Shown: positions 36,751-50,320, counted from the stretch's first letter. The stretch is 64,000 nucleotides of DNA from Psilocybe azurescens (GCA_023853785.1 JAJIRX010000853.1:1-64000); one strand, 5' to 3'. The notes: generated by a model from the sequence alone, not told the origin. Numbers and translations are program-made.

Positions 36751-39330
36751 CTACTCTACATCCACATTGACGATTTTGATGTCTTCATATGGTTTATCCA
36801 GTTTGTTGGTCTTGACGTTTTCGATAGTATGTACGACTTCGAGACCGGAGAGCACGCGGCCGAAGATGGTGTGCTTCTTGTCCAACCATGGCGTTGCATT
36901 GGTCGTGATGAAGAACTGCGAGCCGTTGGTACCAGGGCCCGCATTCGCCATGCTGACCGTGTAAGGACTAGAATCGTATAAACAAGTCGTCACATTCATC
37001 AGAATCAACGGTATACAAATGATTAGCATCAGAAAAAAACGCACCGGTCATGCTTCAGATCATCCGAGAACTCATCCTCAAATTCTCTATTCCAAATAGA
37101 CGTCCCGCCAGTGCCGTCGCCCAATGGGTCTCCCGTCTGGATCATAAACTTGGGAATGACACGATGGAATATGACGCCCTCGAAGTAACCGCTGCGCGCG
37201 TGGCCGACAAAGTTCTCCACGGCCTTGGGCGCCTGTTGCGGGAAGAGCCGCATGTGGATGTCGCCGAGCGTGGTGTGAATCGTGGCCGAGTTGGCGAGGG
37301 GCGAGGGGCCCGTGCGTTGGCTTACGCTTGCAGAGGCGACGGTTTGTTCTTCGCGCGTTGGGCGCTCGTTGAAGACGTCTCGTTCGCCGGATTTGTTGTC
37401 TCTATAGATTGTTTTTGAGGCTGTGGTCGATCAGAGACAACGGTACCAAAAACTTACTCAGGTTCTGAGCGAGTGAAGAGGTAGAAACGAGACCTCTTAT
37501 AACCCGTGCAGAAGAGTGTTGGATCTCGTTGACCTTTATCTGCCAGAATGGGATTGGCCGATGCAGCCATGGCCTAGTATAGATGACAAATTTAGTCGAT
37601 ACATAAGTGGAAACAGGGAAGCATTTTATACCATGGTGGTTATTGACTTCTTAGCTGGAGCACCTTGGTATAATGTAAGGTTCAGGAATCTTACGACTTC
37701 GTCTTTCCCTAGTAGACTGACCACCCGATTGGTGAAGGTATTCACAACTGTGCCAAGAATAAGACAGTGAATAAAGGATTGCAACATAGCCAAAGACGTA
37801 CCTTTTATGCCGAGTAGAGAGGGATATATTATGAATGCCCCGCTCTCGTCCCATATCGCATTACTCCAACGTCCAGGAACATGTCCATCAGGTCCTGGCA
37901 ACTCCAGCTCTCTCTCAACAGCCAACCTTCTTCCGAATTCCATATCCTCAACACGGTACACTGCTGTGCCGGCTTGCTGCATTTCCTGGATAGCCTCGAG
38001 CGACTCGTCGTATTTTCGTGACATCTTTCCGCTCAAGAAGTTGAACACTCGGATTTGTCGATCAGGTAAAGAGAAGGTGACGAAAGAAGATGAGTCAGGG
38101 GAGAGGGTTATACATGTAGGTGTGGAACGGCTCTGGTTGGGGATGGTAAATGTGCTAGAAAGACGTGATATTTTTGGCGTACCTTCTTGAACTCGTATAG
38201 ATTGGTTTCGCTCTTGTATTGCCATAGTTTTGGGACATTTTTAGGCAGAGCGAAGGGTTCGGTGGGTTGCCAATACTCGACAAATCCTCCTTCATCTGCC
38301 GATATCACGGTGTCGTATCTATCACTGTACTGGAGAAAAAGAGGCCCCTTATGCACTGATTTCGTTAAAAAATGGTAGATATAGCGTACTGTCATAACAT
38401 GAACAGGGAGTCGATGTATCGATTCGACTGTTTCCAGAGGTGTATCACCTCCTCGTCCGTCATACAACCGGATAACACCGGATGTGGCATCTGCACTGAA
38501 CTCAAATTAACGATCTGGAAAGTAGGATGGGACGGGTGCATTTCACGTACACCGCTAGTAGACCTTGCGCCTGCCCTCTTCGATGCACCCAGCAGCATGA
38601 GTGAGGTTTGAAGCCGAGTTTAATGATGTTGATCATATCTAATCACAGCATGAGGAAGGGACTTAGAATGCGCAGGAAATACAATTACGCACCGAAATTA
38701 ACGACATCAAACACTTTGGCCGTCATGTCTTCGGATACCGTCGCAAAGAGCTGGCCGTCAGCACTTGCTGATACCGCAGTCACAGGTGAAAGATGGGCGC
38801 GATAGACCTTCACGAACTCGATGCCGTGTTCTTGTTTCTTCCATAGCTTAAGCACGCCGTCAACGGAAGTTGTGATGAGAAACTCGGTCCTGAATCGAGG
38901 ATAGAGGAAATAAGTAGTGCTGCAACATTTATAGAAGTTGTTTTGACCGGCTATTCACTTTGTCATTACGCAGAAATTAGACACGTCGCGGTGCATAAAC
39001 GATTTGTAGTATTGATTGGTGTTGGGGAGATGCTCCAGGTACAATCGTTCATGCGGGAGGACTGATAAAGTTATTCAGTACACAATCACTGAGCCTGAGT
39101 TTCGAAAGCTGTAATACCCTTGCGTTTTTTTCTTGCTGGCGACAGTTGCATCGGCTGGCAGAGGCATGGGCCCGACATCATCGTCGTCTGAATCGTCGTC
39201 CACCGTCACTTTTTTGGGGGCAGGTTCAGAGTTTTCTGCGCCATTGTCGTCATTGTCGTCATTGGCGTTGTTTCGCGCCTCGTTTGCCCAAGACAGACGC
39301 GTCGTGCTCCTCTGTAGATGAATCGGACAT
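36751..39330 (-). CDS. PPWD1: WD40-cyclophilin (PPWD1 type)
   Basis: Fusion of an N-terminal WD40 domain with a C-terminal cyclophilin prolyl isomerase, the architecture of PPWD1, which associates with spliceosomes in animals. N-terminus: [18 protein letters not shown], an acidic stretch, then [25 protein letters not shown] (here split by a sequence line), the diagnostic PPWD1 segment, followed by WD blades and the [15 protein letters not shown] helix near 38010. Cyclophilin motifs near 37200-36790: [31 protein letters not shown] and [10 protein letters not shown], including the catalytic Arg. Near 39270 the frame changes between the MSDSS start and the acidic stretch, so a start further upstream in the other frame (39431) is possible. 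Convergent with the membrane protein at 35101. Confidence 0.88.
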
Positions 39331-39673
39331 AGATTCAGAAATGAAGCAGGAGCATGGCAGATGGCCATCACTTTAGTCCCGTGGGAACATGGCACTTGAA
39401 CCTTCAGGCTCATAGCACTGCTCATACCCAACAGTCTCTAGCAGTCCTCACTTCTCAAACATTCATTGCTCTTGGATATCAGGCAAATTAGTTTATATCT
39501 AGCGATTATTCTGGATCAAGCACTGAATATTAATCTGTTACTCTTGTCCAGTCAACATGTTTGTTGGTACAATTTCCACTACAGTTGTATTATTCTTCTT
39601 CAATACCCGAAAATACTCGCGGTTTTTTTTTTGCTGAAAATGGGGACTATGCAGGACTGTGCTAGACTATATT
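39331..39673. other. Intergenic between PPWD1 and THI4
   Basis: Contains the 5' flank of the PPWD1-type gene and the 3' flank of THI4, both on minus. A T9 run at 39624 is the only feature noted. Confidence 0.35.
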
Positions 39674-40829
<1,156 letters not shown>

Positions 40830-41020
40830 GATCAAAAACTTGGGAGTTTCGTTTCGTGCAGTATCCTATGCGAATTAATCTCTCTTATATGTTCCTTGCA
40901 TGGGAGAAGTACACGAATAGCGTCCGTGATAAGCTCTTGGTATGTGTTTCATTATGATGGAAAAGGCGCATGATGATAACGTGCTCTTGAAGATAATTCC
41001 TAGAAGGGAACCCAGACTCT

Positions 41021-41029
41021 TATATTTAT
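41021..41029 (-). promoter_or_regulatory. Possible TATA element of THI4
   Basis: Minus strand reads ATAAATATA about 190 bp upstream of the THI4 ATG, implying a 5' leader of roughly 150 nt. AT-rich sequence makes a chance match possible. Confidence 0.35.
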
Positions 41030-41421
41030 GTCTTTGGAGCCACTTGAAGCCGAGTTGCGTGTGGATTTTATGTTCTTGGACGCATGCCCACTGAACGGAT
41101 TCCGTTCCGACTCAATTAGAGCCACGCTTCTTTCTCCTCTTTCGGCTTTTGGAAGAGAGTAAGAAGGTTCTATAGATCTTTCAAGCTCCTAACTTGCTCC
41201 TAACTGCGTCTTCACTCAAATGGAAGCTCTTGGATTGGCGCATCTCGAGCTTAGGTCCCTGTGCAGATGTGGATACGATGGTTTGGATAATCAGCCTAGT
41301 TCCTGGATGGTTGAACGGGTCCCATACTAAACGGATCGATAACATATCTGAATTCTTGCTAACCTTTTCGATTTTACGGTTTCAAACGGGCATGAGAGCA
41401 ATCACTGATCATGATAAACTA

Positions 41422-41454
41422 GTACTTAAAGTATCTTGAAGATACTTTAAGTAC
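41422..41454. repeat. Perfect 33-nt palindrome
   Basis: Two 16-bp arms, GTACTTAAAGTATCTT and its exact reverse complement, flank a single central G. It lies about 590 bp upstream of THI4 and 690 bp upstream of chorismate mutase. It could be a regulator-binding site, a cruciform or a mobile-element footprint. Confidence 0.7.
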
Positions 41455-42139
41455 AAGCCAGCAATTCAAGGCCACAATTTAAACTTTCAACGCAATGGTA
41501 TGAACCACAATTATAAGTTCCACTTAACACAATTGTGATTGGCTACTCTCTGACCAGGGGATAAGGGTTATATATGTCAGGCTATGTTTTTCTGATGTTC
41601 TCTTGACGTTCTTCCCCATATTTATATTTCTTTGCCGTAATAATCAAAATACATACGGATAAACCAAAGTCAAATCCTATTCCCTTTAGTCGCTTGATGT
41701 TCTCTGGTTCTTGTTTATCCAGTCATATGTTAGGCTGACTATTCAGTAAAGATAGTGGGCTGGGAGAATGACCAACGAACATTACTTCACTAAGTATATG
41801 AAACGCCCCGCGCTCCCGGTTAGCTCGCCGCTAATTTAGTGAACAACCACCCACTACATATACCTTTATAATTATAAGATCCGATGTTGTTCCCACTCCT
41901 CCCACCATTACCTTCCTTCGTTCCCAGTAGCCCATTAGCTCGTCGAATATTACAATACTGAAGGTTTTGAACCCAACATTGGCCAAAGGTTAACGAGCGT
42001 CTCTGAATTGGGACCGTCCGGCTTTATTCGGTTATCTCAAACCCTGCTCAGAGTCAAACCCCGCCCCTAACTCTGTCTATTACCAATTTGTCAACAAATT
42101 TGTGGCCGCCACTGAATCTGTTCATCCCGTCAAAGCGAT

Positions 42140-43317
42140 ATGCCTTCGTTAAACTTCACCAGCGGGGAAGATCCACTATCTTTAGACCGCATTCGATCTG
42201 TGCTTGTCAGGCTCGAGGACACTATCATTTTTCGCTCATCGAGCGTGCGCAGTTCGCACATAATCCTCGAATCTATCAGCAGGATGCGTTCAAGGAGCTC
42301 ACAGATCTTGGGTTTCATGGGAGTTGGCTCGAGTGGTTTCTGAAAGAAATCGAATTCTTTCACGGTAATTAACTTTCGCTCGTACTGTTTCATGAAACTT
42401 TTCTGACTTACTTTGTGATCATCTCGGTGTCTGTGTTATGCACATTTAGCGAAAGCCAGACGGTACACAAGGTGAGGGATAACCACCACCACATCTGAAT
42501 CTTTCGGTCACTGATCTCAAACACCTGGCAGCCCTGACGAATATCCCTTCTCTGCTGATCTCCCAGAACCCGTGCTTCCGCCCTTAGACTTCCCAACTAT
42601 ACTATACCCAAACAAGATCAACGCCAACCCCTCCATTCTCTCTTTCTACACTAACGCTATCGTTCCACGGATAACACGACGGGCCACGCTCGCACTTGCA
42701 GCGCAGAAGCGCGCACATGGCATCACGGGAAGTGCGGAGTTCGAAGACGATGGCAATTACGGAAGCGCCGCTACCCTGGATGTGGAGGTGCTGCAGTCGA
42801 TAAGCAAACGAGTGCATTATGGTGCGTGGTCTCCCCTCCCTGAGCCTTCTGATGAAAAAGTTGATCATTTACCCATCTCTAACGTGCAAACCAGGCAAAT
42901 TCGTTTCAGAATCTAAATTCGCGGAAAACCCTGCAGCTTTCATTCCGCATATTCTCAAGCGGAACCGGGAAGCTCTGGAGGGTCTGATCACGAAACCTGA
43001 GGTGGAGCGGAAACTCCTCGTTCGACTGCACAAAAGGCTTCGACTTACGCGCAAGACATCGTCGGGGACGGAGAAGCCCCAGTGAACGGTGTCAGCGGTA
43101 AGACGAGTGCGTCAAGTAAAATTGACGTAGACTGCGTAGTGGACCTCTACGAAAGCTACATCATTCCCCTTGACAAAGGAAGTCGAGGTGAGTTGTCAGA
43201 CATTCTCTTTCGTTTGAACATTTTTCTAAACAGTGCTAGGTTGACTATCTGCTTTGTCGCCTGGAGGGACTCTCACAGGAGGAGATTAATAATTTATCTA
43301 AGTCTAAGACTTCATGA
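42140..43317 (+). CDS. ARO7: Chorismate mutase
   Basis: Converts chorismate to prephenate, the entry to Phe and Tyr. All-helical AroQ-type eukaryotic enzyme: [25 protein letters not shown] at the start, then [38 protein letters not shown] across two introns, [45 protein letters not shown], and the C-terminal [16 protein letters not shown]. Three frame breaks: near 42234 (one C short), near 43044 (T-run one short) and at 43166-43169 (C-run one long); each correction restores conserved sequence. The window also holds TRP4, so both branches from chorismate are represented. Start is the first ATG before the conserved motif. Confidence 0.93.
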
Positions 43318-43823
43318 TCAATGCTTAGAATCTGCAGTTCGCCATGTATTTTGAATTTCATGTTTTAGATAAATCTTGCTATTTTTGCGTAAAGAAAGGG
43401 TCAAATGATATATTGATAGTTAACATGAAGCTGTGTACACATGGATATACTCAAAATAGAAGAGCAAAGATAAATCCAGATCCGTAGTTAAATCCTCCTG
43501 GTAGAATTGAAAATTGTGTAACAAGAGAGCAACAAAATGGCAAGAGATAGAACGGGTTGGATGGCGTACAACGTATGCGTGACGAAGATGAAGGAGAACA
43601 AACTAATGCACAGTCCAACTACGCAATTTCTAGGGACGCGGGGTATTTGTCATAGAAGAGTAAAGGTGAAGTAATAACAAGATGTAACGAAGGGAATAAA
43701 GACAAGTAAAAATAAAGATGCATAGGCAGAAGAAGATCAAAGATCAAAGATAAATCATAATCCCAGCTCTATCAATGAGAAGTCAGTTCTCCATTGTTGT
43801 GATGCTTATTTGTGCCACTGTCG
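43318..43823. other. Intergenic, A/G-rich
   Basis: Convergent 3' flanks of chorismate mutase and septin-like A. Purine-rich on the plus strand (repeated AAGATAAA-type words). The septin may have a tiny last exon near 43770 (GAG-CTG-GGA-TTA-TGA across an intron). Confidence 0.35.
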
Positions 43824-45979
43824 CTTACTCACCTTCTAACAGACGTTCTCTTTCTTCGTCAGTAATATGGCTGGTCGCGCGCCGCGCCAGAAGTTTCTCA
43901 GTCCTGTACTTCTCGTACAAGACCTCTTTGGTGTGTATTTTGAGAAGCTGTGATTTTGTGTAAGAATACGTATAAAAGCGAGACAGGGATCAAGGACGTA
44001 CTTTCAAATGAGTAGATAAAACAGCAGTTCGCAGCGCAGCGAAATCACAATGATTAGGGTCAAGTACATCGACGGTTCCCCATCGGAATTTCCGGACAAA
44101 GACGCCTTTCAAGTCTTGCGGGGGACTGTGCAGGAACGTATAATTCCGCGTGCTATGAACGGAAGCAGGCGTCTCAGGCAGGGCACCGTGGCCGTCCTCA
44201 GATAGTTGGTTGATTGGGGAGGAGGGCAGCGCCCCAAAGCCGAGGTTTCCGGTGTCTGTGGTCTTGCCCGACGTTTGCTTGGCTCGGGAGCTATAAGCGC
44301 GAATGGAAGGAGTGATGAAAGGTCGGTTTTGGCGACGATGTGGGCAGAGAAGCGGACGTTGGCGACACTGTCCTTATCGTTTGCGTCTGGAGAGACCGGG
44401 CGGTGGATGTCTTCTGCTGCCTGAGAGAGGTCACGACGAGACCTTGAACGAGAAAGAGCTCTATGTCGCGTGGAACGAAGTTTAATAACTGGGCGGGATT
44501 GCCTCTCTTCGTCGTCTTCGTCGGCCTCACTGTCAGCTTCCTCAGGAATCGGACTTGAATGTCCATTTCCATTGGTTTCACCCTCAGGTACAGCAAAATG
44601 AGTTTGTCTTTTAGGAGTCGCTTTGGGTTCAGCCTTCTTCGTGGGTCCAAACACGCCAAAATCGATCCCTGCTTCTCCAAGACCCGTGCGCACTGTGGTG
44701 AAAGAGAAAAAAAAGCGTTTAGCTTCTTGTTCTCAGCTTACGTCGGAGAAGCCGTTCAAGCTCACCAGCATTCTTGACAGCGGACAATTTTTCGTCAGTC
44801 AGAGAGTCAGCACGAGCAATCACAGGCAGAACGTTGGTACGCGCTGAAAGCCTCCGAATTACTCGAATCTCGGCGGGAGACATCGTCAGCGTAGAGTCTT
44901 CATCGTCCTCCGACTCATCTCCAGATGATGTATCAGCTACTAGGTCTGGTGGTGTTCGTGCAGAGAGGGTAGTCGCCGACCGTGTTTTGGTAGGCATGGA
45001 TGACGAACCTGCTCGAGCGGCCGCGGTCACGATGGAATCGGGGTCAACCATGTAGATACAACTAATTCGAGGTCTCAGTCGCAAAATCCAACGGATAAGT
45101 GGACTAGACTCACAGGTGAATATGCTGATCTCCCTTGCTTTGTCGTACAACTTTAGACTCCTATAGTTACATTCAGAATCCAGGGTGTAGTGTGTATTTG
45201 GAAAATCAGTTCGGTGCGTACCTCGCTCATTGTATCTGCGTACTGGGCATCAACGTACTTGAGAACAGTACTGACCTGGCGCTCAAGCTTCAATTCATGA
45301 CCTTCCAAGAAATCAAGGCCAGGAGTGTCGATAACGGAAAACAGCACTCTATCGAAGCGCGACTCGCATATCTCGACGCACGCGGTCTGAATGCTCTGTG
45401 TTGTCTTTGTCGAGCCTTTCAAGAACCGGTCTACTGCAGCTTTCTGGTCGACTGTGGCCCCAGGAGAGGTGTCCGCGGTTTCCAACAATAGCCGGAGCAG
45501 CGATGTCTTGCCTGTGCCCTTTCCTCCAACCACCTGATTTGCAACAAAGGAAGGTGAATACACACTATCCAAAGGAGAACCACTAGTTCATGAGTGCTTA
45601 CCATGAGATTAAATGTTGGTGGGATGCGAGCCCGTCGCTGGCTGTACCTGCCAGCCGATGGAGGAGGAATATGTCTGTCAAAGGTTGGCGCTGGCCCCGT
45701 CATATATATGGAAGATATCGCTCCGGCGCCCTCATTAGTCCTGCCTGTGGACGGCCGAAATGGTTTATGGAACGATATTGTAGCTTCACTCTGCATAGAG
45801 GTTTTGGCCGCACCTTGGGGGGGAACCGCCTCGGGACGCGGCTCCTGACGTATCGCGGCAATGTCAACGAGATCTTCGGGCCATGGTATGCCCTGACTGT
45901 TAAGCTCAGGCAGAGAAGGCGACGTGCGTATGCGTGGTGATTCGGGCACCTGCTTTGGTTTACGACGGAAGGAAAACAT
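43824..45979 (-). CDS. Septin-like GTPase A
   Basis: Divergent septin. After a Pro/Ser-rich N-terminus (MFSFRRKPKQVPESPRIRTS) comes the G domain: FNLMVVGGKGTGKTSLLRLL (P-loop, about 45520), IDTPGLDF (G3), CIYMVDPDSI, VLPVIARADSLTDEKL (G4, ARAD instead of the usual AKAD) and FVRKFRWGTVDVLDPNHCDF (septin-unique region). The C-terminus ends HTKEVLYEKYRTEKLLARR, as in septins, without a long coiled coil. An acidic Ser-rich insert (SGDESEDDEDS) splits the G domain and a second acidic insert follows G4. One frame break near 44250 (one base short). Septins build filaments at bud necks and septa; this subgroup's role is unknown. A paralogous G domain lies upstream at 48.1-49.7 kb. Confidence 0.8.
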
Positions 45980-46534
45980 AAAGAGTTGCTAACTCTTGTT
46001 TTTTTCTCAGGGAAATGGGGTTTCAAAGATTAAAATGAAGCCGGAAAGAGAACAAGAAGAAAAAGAAAAAGAATCAAAGGAGCGTTGGAAAGAGACGGTG
46101 ATTGGCCACAGGTGAGTAGTAAGCGGCAAGCGACTTTGGAAAACCTGGCGCCGCAACGGGACAGGGAAGCAGGAGACAAAGAAAACAGCGACCAGTGTCT
46201 GATTTTCCCGCCATTGGGTCAAGGCACCATGATTCCATGATTGGATCACCCCACATATGAAAGACTCCGAACAAGCAACTACAACTACAACCACGAAGAC
46301 AAAAAGCAAATAACTATATTTCAACGACGTTTGACGTCGGTAACAAATACACATACAGATCCACTGCTATCGAGACAGGAAAGAAAGAGAAAGATAGCTA
46401 GAGATACTGCCTATTGAGCCCAATACTTTAAACCCTGGAAAACAGCCAATAACCGACGAGACATGGGGGAGTAGGACAGGTAGTGGGGGGATAGTAATCT
46501 ACAAACGAGAACTAACAAGTTATTGACAAAGCAT
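45980..46534. other. Intergenic, septin-like A promoter
   Basis: About 550 bp between the fusion gene's stop and the start of septin-like A, both on minus. No clear TATA or repeat. Confidence 0.35.
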
Positions 46535-49500
46535 TTAGGGTATACCAGCAGGCGCTGGGTTATTATCCATCCTCATTTTCTTTGGGGCCCGACTAACATC
46601 TCCATGTTCCATGGGCCTTTTGAGATCGCCGTCGTCGCCGAACTGCATTTCCACATCCCGACTGTCGTGTACATCGTTCCCCGTCGATGGTGTTGGTACC
46701 ATTCTCGAGGAGGGCGGTGACACAGAGCGAGGAGAATCAGGACCCGAAGGCTTCGAGGTCGACGACCGACGAGACTTCTTCTGTCCAGGTCCGTTCGAAA
46801 AACGCCGACTCGTGCACATAATTGCAATCCAGCTGCCTACGAGAACAGCTCGCACAAGCGGGAGTGCTCCATCGCATTTCGTCTTGCGAGCTATAAAAAG
46901 GAACAAGAAACAAACATATTAGACTCATCACATGCGCGCGTGTAGAAGATGGATATAAAAGAGGTATCAAGGGCTTAAAAACACGCACCTCGACAATAGT
47001 TACACGCCACAACCTTTGGGCCGGAGCTAGTAGATTGCCGACTGGTTTTACCGGGAACCGTCGCTGCTCGTTTCCGCTGGGCGGCCTGTAGGTCGGATGC
47101 AGGTCTGATGGGAGGAAGGTTGGGGGCGGACATTGGTGCAGGGGTAGGAGGTTCTGTCAGAGGCAAAGTCGCGATATGGGGTACCTCATTATCTGGAAAG
47201 TATCCGCGCGAGCTTCCTCCCATGGAGGCTGAGGAAGAGGTTACTTTAGGTCGAGAGGAGGAAGCAGCCGAAGAATCATCTCGGCGCTCGCTCATGGTAG
47301 ACATAGACGGTAAAGAAGGTGTATACCCCTCGTGCTGGTGTCGTCCGACATTAGAACTCCGGCGCGAAGGGGGTTTGGGATGGTATTTCAGGAGAAAGAG
47401 AAGGCTCATCTGCTTCGGCGGATCTCTCGTCTCCACTTTCGCTGCCGCTTTCGTCGCCTTTCCTCTGTCTCTGTGTCCCACGTCGTTTATTTTGGGGCAT
47501 ATAGTCACAAGGATTGCTACGTTTCAAGCATTGGCCGCAAGTAGGACGGCCTCCATCGCATTTCAATTTCCTCGCTGTAGACAACAAGGTTCTTTAGAAT
47601 GTATTGACGATTGAATGGGACTGAGCTTACAACGACAGAAATTGCATGCAACTGTTATCTTTTTAGAACGCGGTTTGACCCCTTGTAAATTAGGGCAAAA
47701 TCAGTGAATTGTGCAAAAAGCGAAGAAGAAAAGATAGACGTACTTGCCATAGCAGCTCTACCGGCGCTGCTGGCAGGGTTTGAATCCGGCAAGTTAGTAC
47801 GGGGCACAGGTGCGCTGCGAACATCGCCAGGATATCCATCGTGGCGCTGCTGTTGTACAGGAATAGGACGATGATGAGCAAGAGGCTGGGGAGCAGTGTC
47901 GATAGCCAAGATAGGTCTAGAAGTAGTGTGCATAGGAATGTGAGATAGGTGTGAAACGTTGGTGGAATGTCGGGAGGTAGGGCGCTGATGGGTATAATCC
48001 ACCCGAAATTTGTCAAACAAATATAATCGGGTATAGCGCTGTAGAGTCTATCAAAGATCGAGTCGAGAAAAATAAATAAACCAAGATTGAGATTTCTGAG
48101 GTGTAAGGATGATGAAGATGACGCTTCTTACCTCCATGTGATGAAAGATAGCGGTGCGGAGAGAAAGAAAGTCACTGTGAGCAGAATCCAGAACGTCGAG
48201 GGTGCCCCATCTGTATGAGCGGACGAATTTGCCACGGGGAAGGGAGAAGGCATTGAATAGTGTGTAGACGGCGTGTATTGTTGCACCAGCTCATGTCGAG
48301 ATGGCGTCCTTCTAGAAACGCCGTCGCTATGAGAATACATGTCTGGAGAAATAAGAGCATAGGGTAGACGCAGCAGCGGCGGCGACGTAGGCGACGTCGG
48401 GGAGTGTTGTTGATCGCTGCCGCTCCGTTGGGACCGTGCCCATACCCGTTAGAAGAATCAGGCCTGTTGGCAGAATTCGGCCGCTCGTCCTGGGGATACG
48501 GCGCGGTATCCGTGTCGAATATCCCAAAGCCAATTCCAGCCTCCGCCAGATCCCTGCGTATGGCGAGTTTGACAGCCGCCAATCGATCATTCGATAAGAT
48601 ATCCGCTCTGGCGATCACAGGGAGGACGTTGACACGTCCTGACAGACGGCGTATAGCCGCGATGTCGGCCTGGGGGAGGGTCGGACGAGCAAGCAGAGGG
48701 TTGGTGGTCACAGGAGGCTCGAGGATGACGGGCTCGTGGTCGGGCTGGGAAAAGCTGTTGGTGCGTGTTCGGGGAATGAGCGGGGCAGGAGGCCCCGGAA
48801 CTGACGGCGGTATAATCTGGTCCGGGTCCAAAAGTAGATGCAGCTGTATAATGATTGGGATGAGGCTGGGCGGTGAAGAGACGATAAGATGCTTGGAAAA
48901 CGTACAGGTGAACATAACGGTCACCGCTCTGCGCTTTCCATTCCTGTGTGGAAAGACAATGCATTGTCAGTAAAGCTGGGAAGACGGGGAGGAGTAACAA
49001 ATAAGCGCCTCACATCATCAAGGCCCTCTGCAAACCGGGAATCTATTTGCCGTATGGTCTCGCCAAGGAGACGTTCAGCGGCCACCTCGTCTCGAAAGTC
49101 CAGAGAAGGGGTGTCGATGAGTGTGAGGCCCAGAGGCTGGTGCTGGCCCGTGCCTTCGATGTCGACATTAATATCTATTGATGCAGCCCGTATGTACGAG
49201 GTATGACTACTGCATCCCTGTACAAACTTTGCGACCGACGCCAACTGATCCTTAGTAGTCCTCGGCGAGACGACACTGGTATCGAGGAGCAGACGAAGAA
49301 ACGATGTTTTACCTGATCCGAGCGCAAAAAGAACGGTCAGCATTAAGGATGGAACCACCGGAGTTTCACAACTACCACCCCGAGTTTCGCGACTTTCTGT
49401 GGCACGAAGCGCTCTCGAGATGAACGGGGAGGCCTGAAAAATAAAGACACTGACCTCCTCGACAGCCCGCGACGAGCAGGGTGAACTCTGGCCGATCTAA

Positions 49501-49673
49501 GTGGGGAACAGAATATGGGCAAGTGGCAAAGACTACGGATGTGCTCACTTACCTGGGGCTTCGTGTTTGTGAACGGACCCAGCTGTACTAGCTCCTGGAT
49601 ATTGACCTGGGACGCCCTGTAGCGCAGAACGATCGCCCTCGTCGTGGCGGATCCGATGGTCTGAGTTGTTCAT
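46535..49673 (-). CDS. Septin-like G domain fused to two Zn2Cys6 clusters
   Basis: N-terminal part (49673-48040): MNNSDHRIRHDEGD start, FTLLVAGCRG P-loop split by an intron from GKTSFLRLLLD, IDTPSLDF, DPDQIIPP, VLPVIARADILSNDRL and FVRSYRWGTLDVLDSAHSDF, the septin-unique region. After a 70-90-nt intron the frame continues LQRYTRLYLFDKFRVDY (septin C-terminal motif) directly into a His/Pro/Gln linker and two DNA-binding clusters: ACNFCRSRKLKCDGG...C (47660-47500) and ACNYCRARKTKCDGA...C (46990-46800), each with six Cys. It ends in PKKMRMDNNPAPAGIP. There is no room for a separate promoter. Frame breaks at 48830 (A-run short), 47369-47373 (G-run long) and near 46860 are single-base. Alternatively two genes with the second starting at 47933. 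Confidence 0.6.
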
Positions 49674-50320
49674 GGAGGTGGTCGTCAACGAACGGCGGAA
49701 GGCCAGAACGGGGAAAGCAGGATTGCCCGCAACACGCAAAGTGCAAGCGCGGTGATTTCGTCTTGATGCGAAGAACCGAATCTTCGCTCTTTGCCACCGA
49801 GCCAATCGGAACAAATCAAGGTCCACTCCTCTAAATCTTTCCTTTAATTCCCTTCTATTTTCCAGTCAAATTATTATCAGGGTCGATGTAAAATAAAATA
49901 AAAACTATCTGCTAGATACAGCACGAAAATACATGTAGATTTATTACGGTGAAAAGTGTCGACCAGAACACCAAGTTTAGGGTACGAATATCGTGGGAGC
50001 GGTAGGTATGCGCCTCAAGAGCGCAAATAAGGAGCTAAGAAAAGAGTGGATAGCAACAGAATACGTAAGTGAAAGGGTCCCCAGGAGGATCTGTCATTGA
50101 CGGACAACGAAAAAATGAATGTGGGGAAGCTGAAGGCACGGAATCAAAATATTGTTTTTCTGATGCAACGGACTTGAGCACAGCCCAACGGGCGGCACGG
50201 ATGGTCAAGTTGGACGGAAGGTAAGCCAATATGTCCCGGCCTGGTGATCCGTACCCTGATTAACCCATTCTTCTATACAAATGTTCTGCATCCGATCGAT
50301 CTTCTGAGCTTGTTTTCCGT
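49674..50320. other. Intergenic, fusion-gene promoter
   Basis: About 650 bp between the stop of the Zn2Cys6 gene and the start of the septin-like fusion gene, enough for a promoter. AT-rich around 49880-49950. No defined element. Confidence 0.35.

Larger units (their letters stand above)
40830..42139. other. Divergent intergenic region, THI4 / chorismate mutase
   Basis: A 1.3-kb shared promoter region between THI4 (-) and chorismate mutase (+). It contains a perfect 33-nt palindrome at 41422-41454 and a possible TATA element for THI4. No gene recognised. Confidence 0.45.

Noticed and set aside
40830..41100. TPP riboswitch upstream of THI4
   Set aside because: Such riboswitches control THI4 in many fungi, but I found neither the CTGAGA core nor the conserved GGTTAATACC-like segment on the minus strand.
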